Part shown: positions 11,427 through 21,824 of the stretch, piece by piece
Numbering within the stretch: the stretch's first letter is position 1
Layout of the letters: every line of letters starts with the position of its first letter
Source of the DNA: Plantago major
Lineage: Eukaryota; Streptophyta; Magnoliopsida; Lamiales; Plantaginaceae
Reading direction: 5' to 3'
Length of the DNA: 64,000 nt
Assembly: GCA_026545765.1 (NCBI GenBank)
Contig: CM048839.1
Coordinates: forward strand, 4,176,835 to 4,240,834
Notes under the pieces: model-generated
Told to the model about the DNA's origin: nothing
What the model saw: the letters and a program-made list of their open reading frames with translations, nothing else
Databases searched by the model: none
Translations under genes and position numbers: made by a program

Positions 11427-11432
<6 letters not shown>

Positions 11433-14283
11433 GGAGATAATTTATCATATTCCCTAAAGTGAATATGTGATACAAAAACATCATAGACCGGAAGTGGTCA
11501 AGAATTAATGATCGTGAATTTTTGAAATTCCAAAAGAAATACATAATCAAACGAGATTTGTCCATGCACACCCATATTAAACAATCTTATTGATGGGATG
11601 GTGATGCAAAGAAAGTGCGAAATAACCAACCGGCGTAGTTGGAATATATCAATGATTAAAATTACTTATGTAGTGAAATAACCAACCGGCGTAGTTGGGA
11701 TATATCAATGATCAAAATCACTTATGTTGTGAGACAGTTACTGATGATGATATGCTAGAAAAGCATACACTATCTTATATGCCTCGAATATGTTATACAG
11801 TAGCAATATTATGAAAAAAAGGCATGCGTCATTGCGTGAGACAAATATGACATATACGAGGCAAACGAAGCCAAAATATGTTTGAATGATAGTGTTGGAT
11901 GATATTGCATCAACACATCACATGACTGCTTGTCAATGATAAAAGCTTGCATTGAGTTAGCTTGTCATATCTCGTGAGATATATTGATTACCAACATGAA
12001 ATTGGTAAAACATTAATGGTTCCATGAGCATTGGAGGGGAGCGTGATATTGTAAATGCTCAAGTTTATATATACCCTCTACATATGGATTATGTCGAGAG
12101 AAGACATAACGAAAGTGTATGGCTTGATTTCATCATCATACAAGAGCTTGTACTCTAACAAAACTGTGCTCAATAAAATATATTAGACTAAATTTCCAAA
12201 GGAATTGATATGATTAGTCTTGCCAAATATGAAAGGCACATCGATTGTGTCCGAATGTCACATTATTGAAAGGTCAAATTCAAGTGATGTATGAGAGATG
12301 ATCTCGATGTGACAAATTAGGCCATTCAGGTATAAGTACCCGTTGTTGTGAAACATGAAGTTTCCATATAATTATGTGCTGAAAGATTTCTCATGTTGTA
12401 ATTATTATTATGGCAAGACACAGCATTGAGATTAAGCATGAAAAATGGAGATCTTTAAATGAGTAAAAGTTACACTTTTAAAGTTGACAGTGATTGATAT
12501 ATAAGTGGCCGGAAACCCACAACTATAATCTCCAATTTGAGGGCAAATTTATTTTCAGCACAAGAAATCCAACTGTGCAAATATATTGACCCCCTATCAT
12601 ATTGTTCTTTTTCGTAGAGAACTAATGCGTGAAGCATACTAGATTGTCGTATGCATATATGATTATCTAAGCTGGGCATGATAATTTCTATTCCAAGCCC
12701 TTAATACTAGTTTGAGCTAGTTTTTCCCAGCTTAGGGGAGGAAGAACATGAGGAAGCCGGTAAAAATAAATTCGTAGAGCAAATTGATCCCCATATATTT
12801 GAAAGTTCAAACTTGAACGAAAGATTCAGCTTCATGTTCTTATATCAAGATATGTTTGAACCTGAAACTTTATGATTTGAATGTTAACCCGCTATGACCC
12901 TATATTTTGAGACATACAGAGTTGCATATTGATTATAGAATGACATGTGTTGAACATTGAGATAACTTGCCTATTGTACTAAAATGATTCTCATTGAAAT
13001 ACGGTTCCAGTGCTAAGTACAATACATGAAGAATGGCAAGATAAAACAGTTGGTACTCTAGAGGAGTAATGAATGCCATGAGTGGCATAGATATCTGAAT
13101 TAAAATAGATGGCCTATATGAAAGCAAATGGTACCTACATACAATATTCAGATATCAATATCAGTACTGACTTGAAAAATCTAGTAAATAGATTTGATAT
13201 ACCGGTATACCTGGAACCGAGAAAGCATATGCGAAATTCGATGGACATGTAAATGGGGATCTTACATGTGAGTCCATTCGATTACATCACGATGATGATG
13301 GAAAATGAGCTCATGGACTTGAGGTCCTTTTGATCAAACGAATTCGAGATACGTTGTATACATGAATTGTGACTAATTTGACATACAAATCATATGATTT
13401 GAGAAAGTTCAATGAGGGGAGATATCATCTCCGGAACTGAGTCCCGAAAAGAGACTAAATGTATCATGTCAGCGAACATGGATTGAATAAGGAAAGTTCT
13501 TAAGGAACGTTTCATTTATGTAAACACTTGTGAAGAGTATTATTGGTCATGTAAGAGATTATTACAAGGAGTATTATTACTATCTTTGAGACTCGTATAG
13601 TCCAGAAGTACCACAATCATAAAAGTTGAGCTATCAAGAGCTATAATGATCCTTACTATACCTCCTGAAGAAGGTACATGAGTTAATGGCAGTCAAGCAA
13701 CATTGACTACTTTTGCGCATCCCATGAGCAGTTGTTGTACTCTTTTTCCCTTTCTAGGTTTTTATCGCATTGGGTTTTTACTAGCGAGGTTTTTAACGAG
13801 GCAACATTATAAGCGCTTATACATCCCCATGATTATGAAACTATTTGGTAAAGATAAGAGTTATGGGATTGTTGGATATCTTTACGGTATTATGGATTGA
13901 TGTTATGGAACATTGAAACTATATGATGTTTCAAGTGTTTGGAAAAGTTCTTCCTGAAGAAGACAAGGCGTATATTACAGGAGTTCTCTGTCATTATCTA
14001 TGAGAAGTAGATTCCATCTAAGTACAACATATCTGAAAATTAGCTCAACCACATCACATTCGACATCATCATTTGGAAAGTTGGTTTGGAAGGTTGAAAT
14101 TTGCAGCAGTTCGAAGAAGTACAATGATACATCAATAAGGGGAGATGGATACGCACTGCACTCTTTTTCCCTTGACTGAGTTTTTATCCCAATGGGTTTT
14201 TCTTAGCAAGGTTTTTAATGAGGCAGTATTCCCACAGCGTATCAAGTATCAACGATCGTCAACTCATGTTCATTTAAGGGGAG

Positions 14284-14501
14284 TGTTAGAAGATAAATGT
14301 ACACGAGTTTGTATCTCGTTAGACTTTTACTAGATGAAGTATTATATGTTGTAAATACTCTTCTAGATGTAGTCAAATACCTTGTAGATAAGCTCTAGAA
14401 GCTTCTCATACTTGTATATATATCCACATGTACTGTCAGTTGAATATACAGATACAAATACAGATAAATATACAGAATAACACTACAGTTATTTCTCAAC
14501 A
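14284..14501 (+). repeat. 3' LTR of the nested LTR element (218 bp)
   Basis: Same start and end as the 5' LTR, preceded by the purine tract at about 14276-14283 and followed by the AATAC duplication. Confidence 0.93.
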
Positions 14502-15079
14502 AATACAAAATACTTAGGATGCTGGGAAGTTGGATTTTGGTTGTTGGAAATATGCACTTTCTATTTTTACTTCAAAGAATGTAATCGACTAGTCGTTATT
14601 CTAAAACATGAACTCCAAACTTTTCGTATTTGTTGTTTTGGACTTGAAGTAAACTTGTGAACTTTATTTTGTTTATTTTGAATGTGGAACTACTGAACTA
14701 GTATTTAATTTGGCTCGAAATATTATTTCAGTTTTTTTTTTTTTTAAATTAAAGTTCGGATTAAATCCAATCCAATCCGAACTTTTTCGAATTGAGACTT
14801 TAGTGATCCGAAATTTCGAATTGATCCGAACTTCGAATCGGATTGGATTAATCCGAACGTGCACCCCTATACATAATCATAACCGGTATCAAATTCTAAC
14901 ACAATAAATCATCAAATATCAGTTGGCGAACCAAGAAACAGTAAAGCTCCTTAGCACGAAGCTCACTTGTCCAATCCTCGAATTCCGATGGCAAAGGAAA
15001 ACCCAGAGCGGCCGAATCCTTAATCATCACTACCAAACAAACAAAAGCTCAATGTCATCCACAAGGTACGTACGTACGG

Positions 15080-15412
15080 TCACGTGAACCAAACTCTAAA
15101 CCCTGCATTAATCACTTCATTTCTTTTGTCACTTCTCTTCCGCATTTCGTCGAACATCTAGTCTACAAACATTTAATTTCTCTCCTTCAATATCACAGTA
15201 GCAGCAGCAGCAGCTCAAAATCACTGCAAACCCACTAGCTAGCTTGTCTTTCTCTCATTCCTGTCTCATCATACGCGGCGATCATTTTCGCATGGAGGAC
15301 ACCTGTACACCCATCTGGACACTTGGTCTCTTGCATGGCTCTTCACTGCAAACATTGCAACTAGCTCAGCTCTCTTCATCTCTATCCCTTCTCTCCTCAT
15401 CCGTACTATAAA
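15080..15412 (+). promoter_or_regulatory. Seed-type promoter of the vicilin gene
   Basis: A perfect G-box/ABRE core CACGTG lies at 15081-15086, a RY element TGCATG at 15332-15337, and a TATA box CTATAAAT at about 15404-15411, some 85 bp before the start codon. RY plus ABRE/G-box elements are known sites for the ABI3/FUS3 B3 factors and bZIPs that drive seed-storage genes during maturation. Their presence fits the product, although occupancy is inferred. Confidence 0.6.
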
Positions 15413-15494
15413 TGTCCAATTGAACTGTTGTTGTGTTCATCATCATTCACTAGTGAGACTCTTGACAGATAGTCAAATCAACAAGTAAACTAAA

Positions 15495-18092
15495 ATGGCG
15501 AAAATGATTAGTATAGTCTTGCTTTCTCTTTTACTTGCTTGTGTTTCAGCAACATGGCAACAAGAAGGCCAGCAAGAGGGGTTTAGTGACAACCCGTACG
15601 TGTTTGAGGAGCGGCATTTCTTCACCGGAATGCAGTCGCAACACGGCCGGGTTCGGGTGCTGCCCAAGTTCACAGACAGGTCTCCTCTCCTGCGTGGGAT
15701 TGAGAACTACAGGGTTACGATTTTCGAAGCCGAGCCGCAGACTTTCGTGCTGCCTAATCACTGGGATGCTGATGCTGTTTTCTTCGTTGCCAATGGTACG
15801 ATTACAGATTAATTACACACATCTTTACAAGTTCGAGACTTTAGATATCGATCATTAGTATTGGTGTTAATTATGAAATACTACTAGTGATTAAGAACTA
15901 TTCTTTTGTCTTGTCAGGAAGAGGAACAGTGAGCATAGCAAGGCAAGAGAACAGGGAGAGCTTTAACATAAAGCAAGGTGATGTAGTGAGGATCAAGGCT
16001 GGTACATCAGCTTACCTGGTTAACCAAGATAACAAGCAAAGGCTCGTTCTTGCCAAGCTTCTTGTACCTATCAATACACCTGGCGAATTTCAGGTCATTC
16101 TTTACTGTTTACTCTGTTTAGTTATTACTCCCTTCCCACGTATTGGATAACTTCATATTTTAGAATACGTTTTACTTGAAAAGTTGAACTAGATGATAAA
16201 AAGATAAAAATAAGTTTGTAAAATGTGTACATGTACTGGTGAAAGTTTAAATGTAATACTATTTATTATTTGTTCGAAGTAGGGGTACGAATGTTTAATA
16301 TATGAAGTTATTCCGGACCTACTATCTAGCTTGTAGGTAGCTAAGTAGATTATCACTTAGCTAATTTGATAAGCTACTTCTACTGACTTATCAGTTGATA
16401 GTACTAGCTCGTCAACTATACTATTTTTGCTAGAGCTTAGTCTCAAGTTTCAACTCTGTATTACATGAAACATAGTGCTAAATGCTATTGAGTATTGACT
16501 CTTGTTATGTTCAACAGGCGTTCTTTGGAGCTGGAGGAGGAAATCCAGAATCTTTCTACTCCGTTTTCAGCAAAGAAATTCTCCAAGCTGCTTTGAATGT
16601 ACGTGCTAGTTACAAGTTACCACTTCTACCAATAGCTATCTAGCTTCTTGGAAATTTCATAGCTTGTATTTATTAATGGATTTCTCCGATTTTCAGACTG
16701 CGATTGATAAGATACAGAGTCTATTTGGGCAACAACAGCAAGGGTTCATAATCAAGGCTTCTGAGGAGCAAATCAGGGCATTGAGCCAGCACGAAGAGGG
16801 CGGCATCTGGCCGTTTAAAGGAGGCGAATCTTCTCGTGCCAAGTTCAATCTCTATGAGCAACATCCGAAACATGCTAATCAGTACGGACAGCTCTATGAA
16901 GTTGACTCGAACCAGTTCAGGCAGCTACATGACCTTGACTTGCAAGTCTCTCTAGCCAACATAACTCAGGTGAAATTAACTGACAAGCCTTTCAAAGTAG
17001 CATATACACTACACTGAGACACTAGTTGGTTCATTGTTGTTCGATCAATTGTTTTCTGTCATTGTTGCTTATTCCTCAATTGTTTGAATCCACAGTACTT
17101 GTGTTTGTTTAATTGTGTTTGAATTTGAAATAGGGTGCAATGACAGCTCCATTTTACAACTCAAAGGCCACAAAGATTGCCATAGTTGTCGATGGTGAAG
17201 GATACTTTGAAATGGCATGTCCACACCTAAGTGAGCAGCAGGGCGGCCAACAGTGGCAAGGAAGTCGCCAAGAACAACAAGGCGGCCGACAAGGTAGAGA
17301 AGAGTGGCAGGGCCGTCAAGGGCAGCAAGGTGGTCGCCAAGGCAGCCAGGAGTGGCAAGGAAGTCGCCAAGAACAACAAGAAGGCGGCCGACAAGGTAGA
17401 GAAGAGTGGCAGGGCCGTCCAGGGCAGCAAGGTGGTCGTCAGGGTAGCCAGGAGCAGCAAGGTGGTCGCCAAGGCAGCCAGGAGTGGCAAGGACAGCAGG
17501 GTAGCCGCCAGGGGCAGCAGGTGAAATATTTCCATTTCATCTACAAGTTCGAACTTACTGTGAAATTAATCGATTCCTATTAATTCCTCTAACAGGGTGG
17601 TTACCAGGGAAGCCAAGGCCAGCAAGGTGGTCGCCAGTGGCAAGGTGGACAACAAGGCAGTCAAGAGCAACAGCAGCAGCAAGGTGGGCCACGATACCAA
17701 CGAATCAGCTCACGTCTGAGGGTTGGAACTGTGGTGGTTGTACCGGCAGGTCATCCTTTTGTCGCAGTCGCTTCAAACAACCAGAACCTACAGCTTCTCT
17801 GCTTCGAAGTAAATGCACAGGACAATGAGAAGTTCACTCTTGCAGGTAAAAATTCAACAGATGTCGAACAAGATTTTACTGAATTAACTAACTTGAGTTG
17901 TATTGACATTGTATCCTGCCGGTTTGAATTGGTGCAGGGAAGAGGAACGTGATCAGTCAGCTAGAAAGGGAGGCGAAGGAGCTATCCTTTGGTGTTCCGG
18001 CAAGATTAGTGGATGAGGTGTTCAGGAGCCAGGAAGAGGTGTTCTTCTTCCAGGGACCTCGCCAGCAGAGCCAAGGGCGTGCTGCTGCGTAA
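15495..18092 (+). CDS. Vicilin-like 7S globulin seed storage protein, 7 exons
   Basis: Exons 15495-15795, 15918-16093, 16518-16598, 16697-16969, 17134-17520, 17596-17845 and 17938-18092 join in frame to 540 aa. All introns are GT-AG. Residues 1-19 ([19 protein letters not shown]) are a signal peptide for entry to the secretory route and the protein storage vacuole. Two cupin domains follow. The first runs from [14 protein letters not shown] through [20 protein letters not shown], and the second from EEGGIWPF through [15 protein letters not shown] to [14 protein letters not shown]. Unlike long vicilins it lacks a Cys-rich CxxxC N-terminal extension. Between two strands of the second cupin (about residues 311-437) lies a Q/G/R/E-rich loop, far longer than the short loop usual in this family, and its coding DNA contains a 99-bp tandem duplication. 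Introns 1-4 and 6 are at the usual vicilin positions and intron 5 lies in the loop. Poly(A) signals AATAAA occur at about 18156 and 18215. Confidence 0.95.
17260..17460 (+). repeat. 99-bp coding tandem duplication in the vicilin loop
   Basis: Units start at GGAAGTCGCCAAGAACAAC at 17260 and 17359 and are almost identical (the second has one extra GAA codon). They encode [18 protein letters not shown] blocks. Shorter [11 protein letters not shown]-type repeats surround them, so the loop grows by repeat expansion without frame loss. Confidence 0.93.
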
Positions 18093-19471
18093 AGAGTTGG
18101 ACCCGTCTCAAGGTTCCTGGAGTTTTGTAGTACTTGAGTAGTAGTGTCAATGTGAATAAAGGAAGTGCTGTGAACTCTGCGGATCATCTGTGATATAGTG
18201 TATCTGTGTACGTATGAATAAAACTGATCAGCTGGTTTTATCCAGATGACCAGATCTTGATATCAAGTTTTGCTTTGGTCTCGTCGTCTCTTTGTTATGA
18301 TCCTTCTATTTCTACATCTTCAAGTTGCTTCCTTTATTTCTATATCTTAAAAAAGAACAGTTTATTGATGGCATAAGGGCAATCAAATAGGCCTTTTCGG
18401 GACTTTGTTTGCATCTGTTTGCACTATTTACATATTCCATTTTTCATGGAAAACTAGACCATTGTGTATATTAATTTTTCTACGATTTCGAGCGAGCTTT
18501 TTAGATGAGATCGATATCATGAGTTCATGACTAACACAGAATGGTGGTTCTTGTATTGCATTTGGCTTAATTACTTAATGAAAACAATGGCTAAATTATT
18601 CTAATTGTAGTAATAAGTTACTACTTTGTCTATATGCGTACTTAGTCAAGGCCAAAGGAAAGTTTAGTCTTGGTCAGCTTGTTTTTGTTGCATCTGTTTT
18701 GTATTACATTGAATTCAGGCGGCGGCATCATCAATGGATACTTGGAGTATCTAACGCAGTGTGTAAGTTGAAAACAAAACATACGGACATATCACATCTT
18801 AGGATGATCATCTTTGTCAGATACACGAAATTAACATTACATGTTTCTTTTTGTTATGTAGTAGTAAACAAATTCAATGTTTAAGTTAAACATTTGATAT
18901 TTATAATTAGAAATATAGATTCCGGCAAAGGATTGTTCCTTCTAAAAATATGTATAGACCTCATGGTTGAAAATAACCTGCGTGGCTTGAAATACGTATT
19001 TTAAATTCACCAGCTCTACAAGTTCCTTATATACCCTATCTACGTTAAACGAATTTTCTTTTTCCCTACTAGTCTTCTACACACGACTAATCCGTCTAAC
19101 ACTTATTAGTCCTGGCCATTTGTCATGAGTGATGTTCCATCAAATATCCGCAAGGCCTTGTGAAATTAAAATCAAGTCCAATACCATTGGAGGTGAAAAA
19201 AGGATTGGTGACTTAAACAACTACTTGCTCCAAATTAGGGCACACATTTTAGGATCTAGATCATTCGGCTAATTTAAATGGGATATTTTCTCTTCCAAAT
19301 AAAGGAAACATCATGTTAACCCAATCACAAAGAACAATATCATGACAATCAATTATAACAAGAATCACATTTGTCTAAATTGCTAAACTTCCATAGGAAT
19401 ATCCAATCCAAATTCACAAGGAAACCAACCTGTCCAATTTACAATGATTGAACTCTCCGCCTGAACCTCAA
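18093..19471. other. Intergenic, vicilin 3' side to AMT promoter
   Basis: AT-rich sequence with the vicilin 3' UTR (to about 18240). I see no further gene or recognisable repeat. Confidence 0.7.
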
Positions 19472-19477
19472 TATAAA
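19472..19477 (+). promoter_or_regulatory. TATA box of the ammonium transporter gene
   Basis: TATAAA about 75 bp before the start codon, a normal plant distance with a short 5' UTR. Confidence 0.55.
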
Positions 19478-19549
19478 ACATGTTTGTTTCACTAACCACA
19501 CATAGACACAAACAAACAATCTTTAAAGGCCAGTTTAATTCAACAAAAA

Positions 19550-21428
19550 ATGGCCGGAGACCCAAAGTATGCCTGGCTGCCAATAAACCTTCGACCGGAC
19601 GATGCAAATCCCGATTGGATGAACAAAGGCGACAACGCGTGGCAGATGACCGCAGCCACATTAGTCGGCCTGCAAAGCGTGCCAGGCCTAGTGATATTGT
19701 ACGGCAGCATTGTCAAGAAGAAATGGGCAGTAAACTCTGCCTTCATGGCTCTTTACGCCTTTGCCGCGGTCTTGATTTGTTGGGTTGGGTGGGGCTACCA
19801 AATGTCGTTCGGGCACACATTCGTCCCGTTCCTTGGAAAGATTGATGATGTATTGGACCAACACGTTCTGTTGAAACAGGGCTTTGTGGGCAAGTTTCCG
19901 AATGCTACTATGATCTACTTTCAGTTTGTTTTCGCTGCGATTACACTGATTCTAGTAGCTGGTGCTTTGCTTGGGAGGATGAATTTTATAGCATGGATGC
20001 TGTTCGTGCCACTTTGGCTAACGTTTTCTTACACTGTTGGCGCGTTTAGCATATGGTCCCCTAATGGTTGGTTAGCGACGAGGGGACTTATCGACTACTC
20101 TGGTGGATACGTCATTCACCTCTCCTCCGGGGTTGCTGGCTTCACCGCGGCTTATTGGGTAATTTTACATCAACCGAAGTTATCTACATTATAACTTTAC
20201 CATGTTCATGAGCAAATTTAGACCTTGTGTATCACATTCGATTAAATAACTTTGAGACATCGCGACTGCAACCTTTTTCAGGTCATGTGGCTTATTTCCT
20301 GCCACGGGAACTAGTAAACCTGGTATATACAAGTATTTGTAATACATACGATAAACAGTTAATTTTGTTATTACATTTCACAGGTGGGCCCAAGGATACC
20401 GAAAGATAAGGATAGGTTCCCTCCAAACAACATTCTGCTCATGCTTGCCGGGGCAGGGCTACTATGGATGGGTTGGACGGGTTTCAACGGTGGAGACCCG
20501 TATATGGCTAGCATTGACGCCTCACTTGCCGTTCTTAACACCCATATCTGTGCTGCAACAAGCCTACTCACTTGGCTAATGTTAGATATTATCTTCTTCG
20601 AAAAGCCTTCTGTCATCGGTGCTACTCAAGGCATGATCACTGGTTTAGTTTGCATCACCCCTGCTGCTGGTAAGTTGGTTGATTTCGTCAAAACTATTTT
20701 ATCTATGATACATGTCTATCTCACTAGTCACAATGACAATGGACACAAGTTCTATGTTCTAGACTAACTAGCCTTCATTTGTGTAGATACATGTCTATCT
20801 TACAATAACATGTTAAAAGGACAAAATGTCATTAATCGATTGGTGTTAACTAATGCTTCCTACAAACATTGTCTTGATTCGAGCAGGTGTCGTGCAGGGA
20901 TGGGCAGCGATACTAATGGGCTTAATGTCCGGTTCCATTCCATGGTTCACAATGATGGTCCTCCACAAGAAGATATGGCTCCTAAAACAAGTCGACGACA
21001 CCATGGCCGTGTTCCACACCCATGCCATTGCAGGCACTCTAGGAGGCCTACTCACCGGCTTTTTTGCCAATCCAAAACTCTGCAGGCTCTTCTACTTAGT
21101 TGACAACTGGGAACACTACATTGGCCTAGCATACGGATTCCACAATGGCAAAGTTCGCGCAGGGTTTAAGCAAATGGGAATCCAGATCATGGGAGTCGTA
21201 TTCGTCATTGTACTAAACGTTTTCATGACTAGTTTGATCTGTCTGGTGATCAGGCTCATAGTCCCGTTGAGGATGACGGATGAGGAGCTTATGGCGGGAG
21301 ACGAAGCAGTTCACGGAGAGGAAGCGTACGCGTTGTGGGGCGATGGAGAGAAGTTTGAGAAATCAGTGCATAACTCAGTTTATGATCAGGATTTAGGCCA
21401 GAGGAGTAAGAGTGAGTTTGCTGTTTAA
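19550..21428 (+). CDS. AMT2: Ammonium transporter, AMT2/MEP subfamily, 3 exons
   Basis: Exons 19550-20158, 20384-20669 and 20887-21428 (GT-AG, phases 0 and 1) give 478 aa, the normal length for this family. It is a plasma-membrane channel-like protein moving ammonium or ammonia. The N-terminus has [20 protein letters not shown], typical of AMT2-type rather than AMT1-type proteins. The signature [16 protein letters not shown] starts at residue 182, so the conserved Asp (D182) and the first pore histidine (H190) are present. The second pore histidine is in FHTHAIAG (H344). About 11 hydrophobic segments can be traced. The cytosolic tail keeps [20 protein letters not shown], the family's C-terminal motif. 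Nothing looks broken. Subfamily symbol is by motif recognition; the exact member (AMT2 or AMT3 numbering) cannot be decided. Confidence 0.95.
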
Positions 21429-21714
21429 TAGAACTTGCAAAAGAGATTATTCTCTTCTCTTTTCTCTATACAATAATATGGTAGGAGCAAATTTGATGTA
21501 ATGTAGCTCCTTGATTTGTTGTCATATGTTTAGTCTGGTCTTGATTTATGCCATCTTTTTAACAGTGATGGATTTGTGAGTCTTGTACTAATTTAAAGGA
21601 ACAGAATAATGGACTAAATGGCCATTTGATATTGTATGGGTAGATAACAGGCCGGTACCTAGGTCTAAAAAATAATTCAACTAGAGACCCTTGTGTTGAT
21701 TGTACCATTTTACC

Positions 21715-21824
21715 CTTGTTGTTCACCTCCCCTCCACTGTTCATCTTCTCCTCCACTGCTCCTCCACCGTTCCGCATCATTGCCCCGCCTCCACTGCTCC
21801 ACTGCCCCACCGCGCCTCCACTCC
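21715..21824 (-). repeat. C-rich minisatellite, left part
   Basis: Pyrimidine-rich tandem units of the CTCCACTGCCCC type. The same repeat continues at 24991-25115, on the other side of the CACTA element. On the minus strand it reads as GGGAVE-like repeats, but there is no sign that it is coding. Confidence 0.8.

Larger units (their letters stand above)
10372..14501 (+). mobile_element. LTR retrotransposon, probably copia-like, broken
   Basis: Two direct long terminal repeats (TG...CA) bound it, with a 5-bp target duplication AATAC at 10367-10371 and 14502-14506. The 5' LTR is followed by a primer-site-like CGTTATCAGCACGA, and a purine tract AAGGGGAG precedes the 3' LTR. The LTRs are about 95% identical by eye, which with commonly used plant substitution rates means an insertion on the order of a few million years old. 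The internal 3.7 kb is heavily broken, with no long open frame left, and a (TA)n tract lies inside it. Superfamily is inferred from overall layout and LTR size only. It sits inside the hAT-like element. Confidence 0.85.
10081..14869. mobile_element. hAT-like non-autonomous element, split by a nested LTR element
   Basis: Ends are TAGGGGTG at 10081 and its inverse CACCCCTA at 14862-14869, as in many plant hAT elements. The subterminal regions are packed with short ATCCGAA/TTCGGAT repeats in both orientations (10105-10250 and 14755-14857), typical of hAT transposase-binding clusters. Flanks TACATATAAT (10071-10080) and TACATAAT (14870-14877) look like an imperfect 8-bp target duplication. Without the nested element it would be only about 0.66 kb and it has no transposase, so it is non-autonomous. 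A (TA)n tract fills part of the left arm. Confidence 0.65.

Noticed and set aside
17227-17535. 102-codon open frame on -, Leu/Ala-rich
   Set aside because: Antisense of the vicilin Q/G-rich repeat. Its composition is forced by the repeat.
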